A DNA stretch of 46,882 nt from Hyphomicrobiaceae bacterium (GTDB lineage Bacteria; Pseudomonadota; Alphaproteobacteria; Rhizobiales; Hyphomicrobiaceae): positions 1-46,882 of the forward strand of contig JANYHG010000254.1 of assembly GCA_025359165.1 (NCBI GenBank), written 5' to 3'. Below, in pieces: positions 1 to 8,545 of the stretch. How positions within the stretch are numbered: position 1 is the stretch's first letter; every line of letters starts with the position of its first letter. The notes under the pieces were generated by a model. The model saw only the letters and a list, made by a program, of their open reading frames with translations. It did no database searches and had not been told where the DNA came from. Position numbers and translations under genes: made by a program.

Positions 1-6
1 CGTATT

Positions 7-156
7 GGTGACCGAGCCAATCTGGGGCTTGTCGTGGGTCCCGGCCTGCGCCGGGATGACGAAAAATTATGAACTTTGAGCGGTGACCGAGCCAATCTGG
101 ACCTTGTCGTGGGTGCCGGCCTGCGCCGGGATGACGAAAAACTATGAACTTTGAGC
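7..156. repeat. 75-bp tandem duplication with palindromic core
   Basis: Two head-to-tail copies of a 75-bp unit (7-81 and 82-156) differ at only a few bases. Each unit contains a 32-bp element (31-62 and 106-137) whose middle can fold as CCCGGC-CTGC-GCCGGG, with the left arm changed by one base in the second copy. A third copy of the 32-bp element lies alone at 3478-3509. This is seen directly. It resembles the short palindromic repeats scattered between genes in many proteobacteria; that assignment is inference. Confidence 0.85.
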
Positions 157-486
157 GGGTTGCAAAGCGCGTGCGGAGCTGAACGCATCATCATGCCGTT
201 GACGGCTAGTCGTGGATGCACGTCGTTGCGGCGATGACGATGGGGGCAAGGTCGGTAAGCGGCATGGCAGCTTGAAAGGGCGGGTGGTCTGGAGGGACGC
301 GCCCCTCCTGTGGGGTTTGGGGCTAGCCCCAATCGCGCGGAGCGCGAGCGCTTGTCTGCACGCACTCTGTGGAGACAGAACTCGAGGTATAGGGTTGCGC
401 AATTCGCCCCTCTCGCATCTGCGGCTAGGTCGTGCTAACCACGACCAAACTTTACCACCGCTTCAGAACTTCCCTGGAAACTCTCT
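157..486. other. Non-coding stretch upstream of nuoF
   Basis: About 330 bases without a convincing gene; the short open frames here lack a ribosome binding site and family resemblance. It contains a 16-bp perfect palindrome, TTGGGGCTAGCCCCAA (317-332). The nuoF promoter presumably lies here if the gene is not transcribed from further left, but I cannot point to clear -35 and -10 boxes. Confidence 0.5.
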
Positions 487-1773
487 ATGGCGCTGCATGA
501 CCGCGATCGCATTTTCCGCAACATCTACGGCGTCCACGACGTCTCGCTGAAGGGCGCGCAGAAGCGCGGTGCCTGGGACGGCACGGCGGCATTCATCAAG
601 CGTGGCCCCGATTGGATCGTCAACGAGGTCAAGGCCTCTGGGTTGCGTGGCCGCGGCGGCGCGGGCTTCCCGACGGGTCTCAAATGGAGTTTCATGCCGA
701 AGGCCGATCCGCGGCCGAGCTATCTCGTCATCAACGCCGACGAAAGCGAGCCCGGCTCGTGTAAAGATCGCGAGATCATGCGGCACGATCCGCATCTGCT
801 GGTGGAAGGCGCGCTACTCGCCTCGTTCGCCATGAAGGCGCACACATGCTTCATCTACGTGCGCGGCGAATTTATCCGTGAACGCGAAGCGCTGCAACGC
901 GCGGTCGACGAAGCCTATGCCGCCAAGCTGATCGGCAAGAACAACTCCAACGGCTGGGACTTCGACATCGTCGTCCACCATGGCGCGGGGGCCTACATCT
1001 GTGGCGAAGAAACCGCGATGCTCGAAAGCCTGGAAGGCAAAAAGGGCCAGCCGCGCATGAAGCCGCCGTTTCCGGCCAACGTCGGGCTCTATGGCGCGCC
1101 GACCACGGTCAACAACGTCGAGAGTATCGCGGTAGCGGGCGAGATCTTGCGGCGGGGGGCTGCATGGTTCTCGGGCCTCGGCAAGCCTAACAACACCGGC
1201 ACCAAGCTGTTCCAGATCTCCGGGCATGTGGCTAAACCGTGCGTCGTCGAAGAAGAAATGGGCATACCGCTGAAGGAACTGCTCGAAAAACACTGCGGAG
1301 GCGTGCGCGGCGGCTGGTCGAACCTGCTCGCCGTCATTCCCGGGGGATCGTCGATGCCGATGATCAACGAAGCTGATTGCCAGACGCTGACCATGGACTT
1401 CGACACGCTGTCAAAACTGAAAAGCGGCATGGGCACAGCCGCGATCATCGTGATGGACAAGTCCACCGACATCATCGCGGCGATCCGGCGTCTGGCCTAT
1501 TTCTACAAGCACGAGAGCTGCGGCCAGTGCACGCCGTGCCGCGAAGGCACCGGCTGGCTGTGGCGCATCCTGACGCGCATGGAAGCTGGCCACGCCTCGA
1601 AGTCCGAAATCGACCTGCTGTTCGACGTGACCAAGCAGATCGAAGGGCATACCATCTGCGCGCTCGGTGAGGCGGCGGCGTGGCCTGTGCAGGGCCTGCT
1701 GCGTAACTTCCGCCCGGTCATAGAGGCGCGGATCGATCAGTTCACGGCCGGGCATAAGCAGGCGGCGGAATGA
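487..1773 (+). CDS. nuoF: NADH-quinone oxidoreductase subunit F
   Basis: This is the NADH-oxidising 51-kDa-type subunit of respiratory complex I, in the peripheral arm on the cytoplasmic side. It binds NADH, FMN and one [4Fe-4S] cluster (N3). The 428-residue protein has full family length. The Gly-rich nucleotide-binding motif GRGGAGFP is at 55-62, INADESEPG at 82-90 and [12 protein letters not shown] at 166-177. The cluster ligands are in ESCGQCTPC (C345, C348, C351) with the fourth cysteine C391 in TICALG. The ATG is preceded by TGGAAA at a suitable distance. No nuoE is seen upstream and no nuoG follows; the next gene is a small unrelated protein. The gene therefore sits apart from the usual nuoA-N operon, although nuoE could lie left of the window edge. 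Confidence 0.97.
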   Translation: MALHDRDRIFRNIYGVHDVSLKGAQKRGAWDGTAAFIKRGPDWIVNEVKASGLRGRGGAGFPTGLKWSFMPKADPRPSYLVINADESEPGSCKDREIMRHDPHLLVEGALLASFAMKAHTCFIYVRGEFIREREALQRAVDEAYAAKLIGKNNSNGWDFDIVVHHGAGAYICGEETAMLESLEGKKGQPRMKPPFPANVGLYGAPTTVNNVESIAVAGEILRRGAAWFSGLGKPNNTGTKLFQISGHVAKPCVVEEEMGIPLKELLEKHCGGVRGGWSNLLAVIPGGSSMPMINEADCQTLTMDFDTLSKLKSGMGTAAIIVMDKSTDIIAAIRRLAYFYKHESCGQCTPCREGTGWLWRILTRMEAGHASKSEIDLLFDVTKQIEGHTICALGEAAAWPVQGLLRNFRPVIEARIDQFTAGHKQAAE

Positions 1774-1922
1774 CAGGTGCACTTCGGGGTTCGGCGCTGC
1801 CCATCCCCAGCATTCTCACCGCCATCCCGCTGACTGTCACACAATTGCATCATGCCACCTTGACAATTGGGGCGTCTGGTACGACGTGATGCGGACTTGC
1901 AACCTGAGGACTCTTGAGACGT

Positions 1923-2297
1923 ATGAGCGCATTCAAACAACCTGATTTCAACGACCGCCAATCCGCAGCCGTCAAGGCGCGCCAGGCCGCACTCGCTAAA
2001 TTCAAAGCCAAGCCCGGCCCCGGCGATCCGGAATTCGATCGCAAGCAAGTTGAGCGGGTCGCTCTCGAAGAAGCGCGCAAGGTGCGCGAAGAGCAGCGCC
2101 GCATCGAGAAGGAAAAGCGCGTCGCCGAGGAAGCCATCGCCAAGGCCGCCGCCGAAGAAGAGAAGCGCAAGGCCGACCTCGCTGCTCATCTAGCGAAAAT
2201 CGCGGAAGTCGAAGCGCTCGAAGCATCGCAAAAAGCTGCGCGTGACGCGCGCTATGCGGCTCGTAAGGCTGCCAAGAAAGCTAAGAAGTCGGGTTGA
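1923..2297 (+). CDS. Small charged coiled-coil protein (DUF6481-like)
   Basis: A 124-residue protein rich in Lys, Glu, Ala and Arg, without signal peptide or membrane segment. Residues 35-120 are heptad-like and probably form one long helix or coiled coil; the end is very basic (ARKAAKKAKKSG). The N-terminus (MSAFKQPDFNDR) resembles the DUF6481 family of alphaproteobacteria, which has no known function; I assign this from memory and with moderate confidence. I chose the ATG at 1923 because GAGGA lies 12 bases before it; a TTG nine bases upstream (1914) is possible. It follows nuoF after about 150 bases and may be transcribed separately. It ends at a pair of hairpins shared with the convergent dehydrogenase gene. 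Confidence 0.7.
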   Translation: MSAFKQPDFNDRQSAAVKARQAALAKFKAKPGPGDPEFDRKQVERVALEEARKVREEQRRIEKEKRVAEEAIAKAAAEEEKRKADLAAHLAKIAEVEALEASQKAARDARYAARKAAKKAKKSG

Positions 2298-2304
2298 GCG
2301 AAGA

Positions 2305-2350
2305 ATGAGGGCTTTGCCCTCATACTCCCACAAAAAGGCATAGCCCTTTT
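2305..2350. terminator. Hairpin pair between convergent genes
   Basis: Two hairpins lie between convergent genes. The first is ATGAGGGC-TTT-GCCCTCAT (2305-2323), 8 bp perfect. The second is AAAAGG-CATAGC-CCTTTT (2333-2350), a stem that ends in T on both strands and could stop transcription in both directions. No long U-run follows the first hairpin. Confidence 0.5.
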
Positions 2351-2362
2351 GAAACCCGTTTG

Positions 2363-3352
2363 TTAGGCGATGTCGCTGGGGGCGACTTCGGCGGCCAGCG
2401 GCTGGCCGTTAGCGAAGCGCTTGATGTTGTCGAGAAACAATTGGTCCCAGCGGTCGCGTACGCCGCTGCCGAAGAACGAGGTGTGCGAGGTCATCCGCAC
2501 CGACGGGTGGCTCCACAGTGGATCGTCGACCGGCAACGGCTCGGTATGAAATACATCCAGAATGGCTGTGCCGACGACACCGGCATCGAGCGCCTGGATC
2601 AGGGCGGCATCGTCGATCAGCGCGCCGCGTGCGATGTTGACGAGGATCGTGTCAGGCTTCATCGCAGCGAAGAAGGTGGCGTCCGCAAAGCCGCGGGTCT
2701 GTTCGTTGACCGGGCAGGCCAAAACCACGACGTCGGCTATGCCGAGGAACTTCGGTAGATCGGTCATGGTGCCGACGCTATCGACATGCTCTACAGGCAA
2801 CGGCGAGCGCCGGACCACCGACACGCCAGCCCCGAACGCCTTGACGCGCTTGGCGATCTCCTGCCCGATCGGGCCAAAGCCGACGATCAGCCAATTGGTC
2901 TGCGACACCTCGCGGAACGGCAGTTGCTTCCATTGCTTGGCCGCCTGTTGCGCCCGCTGTCGCTCGATCGGTTGCAGCACCGCCAACACCTGCGCCAGCG
3001 TGTATTCGGCGATGGCTATGCCCTGCGCACTCGAATTGCAGATGCGCGTGCCCTTGTTCGACAGGGCCCTGTAGAACGGATGATCGAGGCCGGCGTTGAA
3101 CGTCTGCAGCACGCCAACCTTGCGGCAGTCGAGCACGGTCTTGAAGGTCGCGTCGCGATGGCCGCCGGCGTTGATGTGCGAACTCAGCCAGAGATAATCG
3201 ATATCCGTTTGGGCCGCTGCCTGCTTTTTGGCATCGACCGTGAACATGCCGGTATTGTCAAAGGTGCGCACCTCGATATCCAGCCGCAAGGCTTCGAGCC
3301 GCGACTTGATATGCTCGTAGGACTTCTCGTGCATACCGAGCGTGATGGGCAT
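2363..3352 (-). CDS. D-isomer-specific 2-hydroxyacid dehydrogenase
   Basis: An NAD(P)-dependent dehydrogenase of the phosphoglycerate/glyoxylate reductase-like superfamily (329 residues). It interconverts a 2-keto acid and a D-2-hydroxy acid in the cytoplasm; the substrate cannot be read from sequence. The Rossmann motif GFGPIG is at 158-163. The family's catalytic residues are seen as Arg242 (in NIARGALID), Glu271 (in DVFHTEP) and His290 (in TSHTSF). I start at the ATG at 3352 because AGAGGA precedes it by 8 bases; the frame stays open 17 codons upstream without a better site. It faces the small charged protein gene and is followed upstream by another NAD-binding dehydrogenase on the same strand, 282 bases away. 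Confidence 0.88.
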   Translation of the reverse strand: MPITLGMHEKSYEHIKSRLEALRLDIEVRTFDNTGMFTVDAKKQAAAQTDIDYLWLSSHINAGGHRDATFKTVLDCRKVGVLQTFNAGLDHPFYRALSNKGTRICNSSAQGIAIAEYTLAQVLAVLQPIERQRAQQAAKQWKQLPFREVSQTNWLIVGFGPIGQEIAKRVKAFGAGVSVVRRSPLPVEHVDSVGTMTDLPKFLGIADVVVLACPVNEQTRGFADATFFAAMKPDTILVNIARGALIDDAALIQALDAGVVGTAILDVFHTEPLPVDDPLWSHPSVRMTSHTSFFGSGVRDRWDQLFLDNIKRFANGQPLAAEVAPSDIA

Positions 3353-3477
3353 CGTCGCATCCTCTATTTTACAGCGCGGCCATCGCTCAGCGCGACACTG
3401 CAATGGTCACGATGGGCACCGGCCAATGGTATAAGTTCTGCAGTATTTCATGGGGTTTCCAGACGTCTGTCCGACTT

Positions 3478-3509
3478 GTCGTGGGTCCCGGCCTGCGCCG
3501 GGATGACGA
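3478..3509. repeat. Solo copy of the palindromic intergenic repeat
   Basis: The same 32-bp element as at 31-62, identical over the whole length, with the central inverted repeat CCCGGC-CTGC-GCCGGG. It sits in the gap between the two dehydrogenase genes. The 75-bp unit around the copies at the window start is not conserved here, so the 32-bp core is the repeated element. Confidence 0.85.
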
Positions 3510-3634
3510 GATGATCAGGTTCGGAATGGAACGACAGTCAGGACACTGATGCGCCGTTGGTCGCGGCGCATTCCGGGTTCGTAGCGGTTCGATGCTTCGA
3601 CGCCGGAAACCCGATGTGCGAGTTCGGTCGCAAC

Positions 3635-4516
3635 CTATTTCTTATCCGCGTTGTTGAGACGGGCGATCAGGCTGGAGGTGTCCCAACGTTTGCCGCCCAT
3701 TTTCTGCACTTCGGAATAGAACTGATCGACCATCGCCGTGACCGGCAGGCTGGCACCATTTTTACGCGACTCGTCCAGCGCGATCTTGAGATCCTTGCGC
3801 ATCCAATCGACTGCGAAGCCGAAATCGAACTTGCCGTCGCCCATGGTCTTCCAACGATTTTCCATCTGCCACGAGCCGGCCGCACCCTTGGAGATGGTCT
3901 CCATGACGGCGGGCAGATCGAGGCCTGCCTTCTGCGCCATATGGATGCCTTCGGCGAGGCCTTGCACGAGCCCAGCGATGCAGATCTGGTTGACCATCTT
4001 GGTGACCTGGCCAGCACCCGATGCGCCGATCAAAGTGGCCATGCGGGCGTAGTGATCGATGACCGGCTTGGCCTTGTCGAAAACGGCTTTCTCGCCGCCG
4101 ATCATCACGGTCAGGACGCCGTTCTGCGCGCCCGCCTGGCCGCCTGAGACCGGTGCGTCGAGGAAGTCGAAGCCTTTGGCTTTGGCGGCCGCGTATAGTT
4201 CCCGCGCAACGTCGGCGGAGGCCGTCGTGTTGTCGATGAAGATCGCGCCCTTGGCCATGCTTTCAAAAGCGCCGCCTGAAGCAGTCGTCACCGAACGCAG
4301 ATCTTCGTCATTGCCGACGCAGCAGAACACGAACTCCGCGCCCTTGGCGGCTTCGGCAGGAGTAGCTGCAGTCTTGCCGCCGAATTCCGCGACCCAGGCT
4401 GCCGATTTAGCGCTGTTGCGGTTGTACACGGTCAGGTCGTGGCCGCCCTTCTTGGCGATGTGGCCCGCCATCGGGTAGCCCATCACGCCCAAACCAATCC
4501 ACGCAACCTTCGCCAT
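3635..4516 (-). CDS. 3-hydroxyisobutyrate dehydrogenase-like NAD(P) oxidoreductase
   Basis: A beta-hydroxyacid dehydrogenase (293 residues) of the family that includes 3-hydroxyisobutyrate dehydrogenase and 2-hydroxy-3-oxopropionate (tartronate semialdehyde) reductase. It oxidises a beta-hydroxy acid, or reduces the semialdehyde, with NAD(P). The N-terminal Rossmann motif GLGVMG is at 8-13, the substrate-binding segment DAPVSGGQAGA is at 120-130, and the catalytic lysine is K173 in GAGQVTKMVNQ. The C-terminal half is all-helical as in the family. Length and start are normal; the mRNA reads AGGAGACGGAC before ATG, a good ribosome site. Substrate choice between the valine and glyoxylate pathways cannot be decided here, because neither neighbour belongs to either pathway. 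Confidence 0.9.
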   Translation of the reverse strand: MAKVAWIGLGVMGYPMAGHIAKKGGHDLTVYNRNSAKSAAWVAEFGGKTAATPAEAAKGAEFVFCCVGNDEDLRSVTTASGGAFESMAKGAIFIDNTTASADVARELYAAAKAKGFDFLDAPVSGGQAGAQNGVLTVMIGGEKAVFDKAKPVIDHYARMATLIGASGAGQVTKMVNQICIAGLVQGLAEGIHMAQKAGLDLPAVMETISKGAAGSWQMENRWKTMGDGKFDFGFAVDWMRKDLKIALDESRKNGASLPVTAMVDQFYSEVQKMGGKRWDTSSLIARLNNADKK

Positions 4517-4597
4517 GTCCGTCTCCTGAGTGCCGGTATCCGATGTCTAAGGGGCTTCTAGCGGAAAGAACGGGGCCGCGCTACTTGGAGTGCGCCG

Positions 4598-6049
4598 CTA
4601 GCGGCCGTGCGCATCTTGCGTCACAGCATCCAGCTTCGCCTTGATGCCGGCACCGACGAAAATCTGCGGTTCGGAGGGTTCGAGTTCGTCGCGTTTTTCC
4701 CACGACACGATCAGATCGCGCGCGGTTGCGAACGCATCGATCAGCGAGGTCTCGGTGCGCAGCGCCCTGTTGAAATAAGCATCGCCGAAATAGGTCCACT
4801 CGTTCTCGTTGCTGCAGCCGAACGAGGTTTTGTCGGCATGCGCCGCCGCGAGGATCAGCGACGTATCGGTCTTCAGCCGCTCGATGAAACTGCCGGAATG
4901 ACAGGCGGACAGCACGAGTACGCGATTGACGATGCCGGCCTTGTCGAGTGCATTGGCCAGTCGCTCCGGCGTCATACGATTGAGCGGAAAGCCCGGAAAC
5001 TCCACCGCGATATTGCCAGCATTGCCGTGCGAGGTGACGAACAAGACCAGCACGTCGCGGTCCGGTCGCATGATCTGGCCGAGCTTCTGCAGTGCGATAT
5101 TGAGATTGGTCATGCTGGCGAGGGGCAGCGTGTCCAAGCTATCGCGATGATTGACAAGCGCCAGCGACCGCCCGGCGGTGCCGAAGCGCTCGTCGAACAG
5201 GGCTTTCACCGCCGTGATCTCACGCTTGAATACGTCCTGCGAGGCGTACGGCGCGAAGCCCAGAAAATAATATTCGGCGCGCTCGGGTCGTGGCGGTTGC
5301 AGGGTGGCCAAAGCGGCGCGCATCATGTCCGGCTGACGCGTCATGACGGCCTCGGCATCGATGCGGGGGCGCGGTGTTTCGTCTTCGACTTCCGGCGGTG
5401 GTGGCCGCACGAGATCGACGACGGCCTGCAGCAGCGAGAACTCAATCGGCGGCGTATCGCGTCCGACGACGAGCGGCGCATAGGGGAACGTGACGATCGC
5501 CAGCAGTTGCGCGAGGACGATGCCGATCGCGGCCAGCACCCTTCCGTGTGACGCCAGACCATAACCGAGCCGAGCCAGCGTTAGCGCCTGCAATAGCACG
5601 AACACCGCAAGCGCCAGGAGCACAGGTAGAAGCGCGAGCGATAGCGCCATCGCCGCATCCTGCGTCAGCCGGACTTCAACCTTACCGAGCAACGGTCGCA
5701 ATGCCAATACGGCGGCTGCAGCCGTCCCCATCAGCACCGTCGAAAGAGCGACGACGGCCACGAAAATGCGGGCGGGCGCGGCACCGGCCAACCCGAACGG
5801 CAGCAGGCTGAGCAGCAGCGCCAGCGCGCCGAAATAGGTCGTGTGCGCGATCAGTCCCTGCGGATTGAAACTGGCTCCGCGCCCAGCCAGCACATATTCC
5901 AACGCCGCGGACGCAAGCATATGCAGCACGCACAAGCTTACACCCGCCGGGAGCGTGACATCGAACGCGCCGTCTCGAGGACGCAAGAACACGGCGGAGC
6001 GCGCGCCGTCGAAAAGCGCGCGGCCGACCTGTCGACTATGCTCAAACAT
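4598..6049 (-). CDS. Membrane-anchored C13-family (caspase-like fold) cysteine peptidase
   Basis: A 483-residue protein with two parts. Residues about 33-190 hold four or five hydrophobic segments (around 33-55, 68-90, 93-118, 135-160 and 170-193). A proline-rich linker (215-235) leads to a soluble domain (about 255-475) that looks like peptidase family C13 (legumain / GPI-transamidase type, clan CD). The expected dyad is visible: His341 in VTSHGN after a hydrophobic strand, and Cys383 in LSACHSGSF. Whether the catalytic domain faces the periplasm depends on the number of membrane passes, which I cannot fix. I start at the ATG at 6049; the frame is open to 6508 but would overlap the divergent gene. 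No strong ribosome site is seen, so the start is uncertain. Substrates are unknown. Confidence 0.82.
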   Translation of the reverse strand: MFEHSRQVGRALFDGARSAVFLRPRDGAFDVTLPAGVSLCVLHMLASAALEYVLAGRGASFNPQGLIAHTTYFGALALLLSLLPFGLAGAAPARIFVAVVALSTVLMGTAAAAVLALRPLLGKVEVRLTQDAAMALSLALLPVLLALAVFVLLQALTLARLGYGLASHGRVLAAIGIVLAQLLAIVTFPYAPLVVGRDTPPIEFSLLQAVVDLVRPPPPEVEDETPRPRIDAEAVMTRQPDMMRAALATLQPPRPERAEYYFLGFAPYASQDVFKREITAVKALFDERFGTAGRSLALVNHRDSLDTLPLASMTNLNIALQKLGQIMRPDRDVLVLFVTSHGNAGNIAVEFPGFPLNRMTPERLANALDKAGIVNRVLVLSACHSGSFIERLKTDTSLILAAAHADKTSFGCSNENEWTYFGDAYFNRALRTETSLIDAFATARDLIVSWEKRDELEPSEPQIFVGAGIKAKLDAVTQDAHGR

Positions 6050-6242
6050 AGGGGATCTCGCACGGGCTGCGGTGCCGCACGCTCGTCGTACGGCGTGGGT
6101 GTGTCTGTCGTGACCGATCCTATCGTGTCCCTCGACGCAAGTCAGGCCCCGATGTCGGCGGTCAACACGGCGTTCGGTGCCAGGGATTGCAATCTGTGGC
6201 AACCGTGTGCACCTGAGATACGCAGCGAACGGAAGCGAGCCT

Positions 6243-7904
6243 ATGCATTTCGGCGATATCCCTCTCGACGACGCCCTCGGCACCATTCTGGCGCATTCGA
6301 CGCGCACGACCGGCGGCATGCTGAAAAAGGGGCGAGTGCTGTCGATCAACGATATCGACATGCTGCGCCAGACCGGCGTCACCTCGGTGATGGCGGCACG
6401 TTTGGCAGCGGACGACGTAAGCGAAGATCTGGCGGCGCAGCGCATCGGCAAACTGGTCGCCGGCAGCACCACAAAGCTTGCCGAACCGTTCACCGGGCGG
6501 GCCAACATCTTCGCCGAAGCGGCCGGCGTGGCCGTGCTCGATCAGCGGGGTATTGCGTCGCTCAACGCCATCGACGAGCGCATCACGTTGGCCACCGTGC
6601 CGAACTTCGAACGCGTCTCGCCCGGCCGAATGCTGGCGACCGTCAAGATCATACCCTTTGCCGTGCCCGAAGAAGTTCTTCGCGTGGCCGAAGCGCAGGT
6701 TGACGCCCCGCTGGTGTGTGTTCATCGTTTCCGCGCGCACAGTGCCGGTCTGATCCTAACGGCGTTCGACGGTACCAAACCGGAGGTTCTCGCGCGACGA
6801 CAGCGGGCGGTCGAACAGCGGCTACTGTCGCTCGGCAGCACACTCGCCAGCAGCCGCACGGTGGCCCACTCTTCTGCGGCCGTCGCCGCAGCCATTCGGG
6901 ACATGGCCAAGCCTCCTACGGACGGAGTGGAGCAGAAGCTGGCACCGATCTTGTTGTTCGCAGCCTCCGCCATCGTCGACCGCAACGACGTGATCCCTGC
7001 CGGGTTGCTTGCGGCGGGCGGCGAGATCATTCGTCTCGGCATGCCTGTCGATCCAGGCAACCTGCTGCTTCTGGGGCGGCTCGACGGCACACCTGTCATC
7101 GGCCTGCCGAGTTGCGCCGGGTCGCTCAAGCTCAATGGTTTCGACTGGGTGCTCGAACGCTGTCTCGCCGGCATCGACATCACGTCCGCCGACATCGCGG
7201 CGATGGGTCGAGGTGGCTTGCTCAAGGAAATCGAGAGCCGGCCGCAACCTCGGTTGGGCAAGACGGCGGAGGCCGACCAGGCGCGGCACGCACCGCGCAT
7301 TGCAACGCTGATCCTGGCTGCCGGAAAATCCTCGCGGATGAGCGGAGAACACAAACTGCTGGCCGACGTGGCCGGCACGACGCTGCTGCGTCGCGTGGTC
7401 GAGACGGCGCTGAGATCGGCGGCGCGTCCCGTGCACGTCGTCGTTGGATACCGCAGCGGGGACATTCGTGCCTCGCTCGACGGGCTCGATGTGATCTTTG
7501 TCGAAAACAACGCTTACGCAGACGGACTTGCCACGTCGCTCCGCGCCGGTATCGCGAGCCTGCCGGACGAGGTCGACGGCGCGGTCGTGATGCTCGGTGA
7601 CATGCCGGAAATCGCCGCCGACCTGGTCGACCGAATGATATCGGCGTTCGCGCCCAAAGAAGGACGCAGCATCGTAGTGCCAGTTGCCCAAGGCAAGCGC
7701 GGTAACCCCGTGCTCTGGGGCCGCGATTATTTCGCTGGCATGGCCGACGTTGCGGGCGATACAGGCGCCAAGCATCTGCTCGGCATGCATGCCGAGGCGA
7801 TCGTCGAAATCATCGCCGACGCCGGCGTTCATGCCGACGTCGATACTGCGGACGCGCTGGCCGCGTTGCGGAAACGATTGCAGGGAGCGTCGGGTGAGAG
7901 TTGA
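6243..7904 (+). CDS. MoeA-like molybdopterin-binding / MocA-like nucleotidyltransferase fusion
   Basis: A two-domain protein of 553 residues. Residues 1 to about 345 resemble the molybdopterin-binding MoeA/MogA fold, including a short N-terminal MoeA-like segment (MHFGDIPLDDALGTIL). Residues about 353-545 are an NTP transferase of the MobA/MocA type: LILAAGKSSRMSGEHK at about 356 is the nucleotide-binding loop, and VVMLGDMPEI is the metal-binding Asp motif. MocA-type enzymes add CMP to molybdopterin for xanthine dehydrogenase-type enzymes, so a role in making or handling the cytosine dinucleotide cofactor is likely; this is inference. Such fusions are known in Hyphomicrobiales and are often annotated as molybdopterin-binding/glycosyltransferase proteins. 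I start at ATG 6243, preceded by GGAAGCGAG. No molybdoenzyme is adjacent. Confidence 0.88.
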   Translation: MHFGDIPLDDALGTILAHSTRTTGGMLKKGRVLSINDIDMLRQTGVTSVMAARLAADDVSEDLAAQRIGKLVAGSTTKLAEPFTGRANIFAEAAGVAVLDQRGIASLNAIDERITLATVPNFERVSPGRMLATVKIIPFAVPEEVLRVAEAQVDAPLVCVHRFRAHSAGLILTAFDGTKPEVLARRQRAVEQRLLSLGSTLASSRTVAHSSAAVAAAIRDMAKPPTDGVEQKLAPILLFAASAIVDRNDVIPAGLLAAGGEIIRLGMPVDPGNLLLLGRLDGTPVIGLPSCAGSLKLNGFDWVLERCLAGIDITSADIAAMGRGGLLKEIESRPQPRLGKTAEADQARHAPRIATLILAAGKSSRMSGEHKLLADVAGTTLLRRVVETALRSAARPVHVVVGYRSGDIRASLDGLDVIFVENNAYADGLATSLRAGIASLPDEVDGAVVMLGDMPEIAADLVDRMISAFAPKEGRSIVVPVAQGKRGNPVLWGRDYFAGMADVAGDTGAKHLLGMHAEAIVEIIADAGVHADVDTADALAALRKRLQGASGES

Positions 7905-7937
7905 TAGTTGGTGCCGGCTGACGAGCAAGGCGACGTC

Positions 7938-8525
7938 CTAACTGCGCGTGCGTGTCAAGCTCGGCAGCATCCGCCGCAACACGCCGTCGTGGCGGACGAA
8001 GTGGTGGAAGAGGGCCGCGCCGATGTGGATCGCGGCAAGGGCCAAGATCAACATCGCGCCCCAGAAGTGCCAGACGAACACTTTGTCGGACAACGGCTGA
8101 TCGACGCCGCTCAGCGGTGGCAGGCTAAACAGGCCGAAAATTTCTCGCGCGCCGTAGAGCGACACACCGATCCAGCCACTCAGCGGCACCGCCAACAACA
8201 GCACGTAAAGGGACCAATGCGTGGCATGAGCGGCACCCTTTTGCAGCGCCGTCAAACTCGGTTCGTCGCGGGGCGCGCCGTTGCGCAGGCGATTGAACAG
8301 CCGCGCCACGATCAGCCAGAACAGAATGAAGCCGATGAGCTTGTGGGCCGAGTTCATGCGGCCGGTGGTGACGTCGGACAGTTTAAACGCCGGGCCTTCG
8401 TATGACATGACGATGCCGAGCGGTATCATGATCAGTACGATCAGCGCGCTCCACCAGTGAAACCGCCGCGCCGTCTGGCTATAGACCGGCGGGCTGCTCT
8501 CTGCCTGTCGCGACGACGCATCCAT
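7938..8525 (-). CDS. Cytochrome b561 family protein
   Basis: A 195-residue inner-membrane di-haem b cytochrome. There are four membrane segments (about 24-42, 62-80, 103-122 and 153-175), with histidines at the places where the family ligates haem: RRFHWW near residue 23, AHKLIG in the second segment, and AAIHIGAALFHHF in the last. Proteins of this family carry electrons between the quinone pool and a periplasmic partner, or oxidise superoxide. The gene begins 20 bases after the RibD-type reductase and is probably co-transcribed with it. Which partner it serves is unknown. Confidence 0.9.
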   Translation of the reverse strand: MDASSRQAESSPPVYSQTARRFHWWSALIVLIMIPLGIVMSYEGPAFKLSDVTTGRMNSAHKLIGFILFWLIVARLFNRLRNGAPRDEPSLTALQKGAAHATHWSLYVLLLAVPLSGWIGVSLYGAREIFGLFSLPPLSGVDQPLSDKVFVWHFWGAMLILALAAIHIGAALFHHFVRHDGVLRRMLPSLTRTRS

Positions 8526-8545
8526 GATCAGCTCCGTGTGATGTG

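Noticed and set aside
1-156. Insertion sequence end at the window start
   Set aside because: No transposase fragment or terminal inverted repeat; the structure is a simple tandem duplication of an intergenic repeat.
2360-3514. Rightward open frames of 130-240 codons across the dehydrogenase gene
   Set aside because: They are frame shadows of the leftward dehydrogenase, with Arg-rich, biased composition.
4598-6508. A longer, 636-residue version of the C13 peptidase
   Set aside because: The extra 153 residues would overlap the start of the divergent molybdenum cofactor gene and show no signal or fold.
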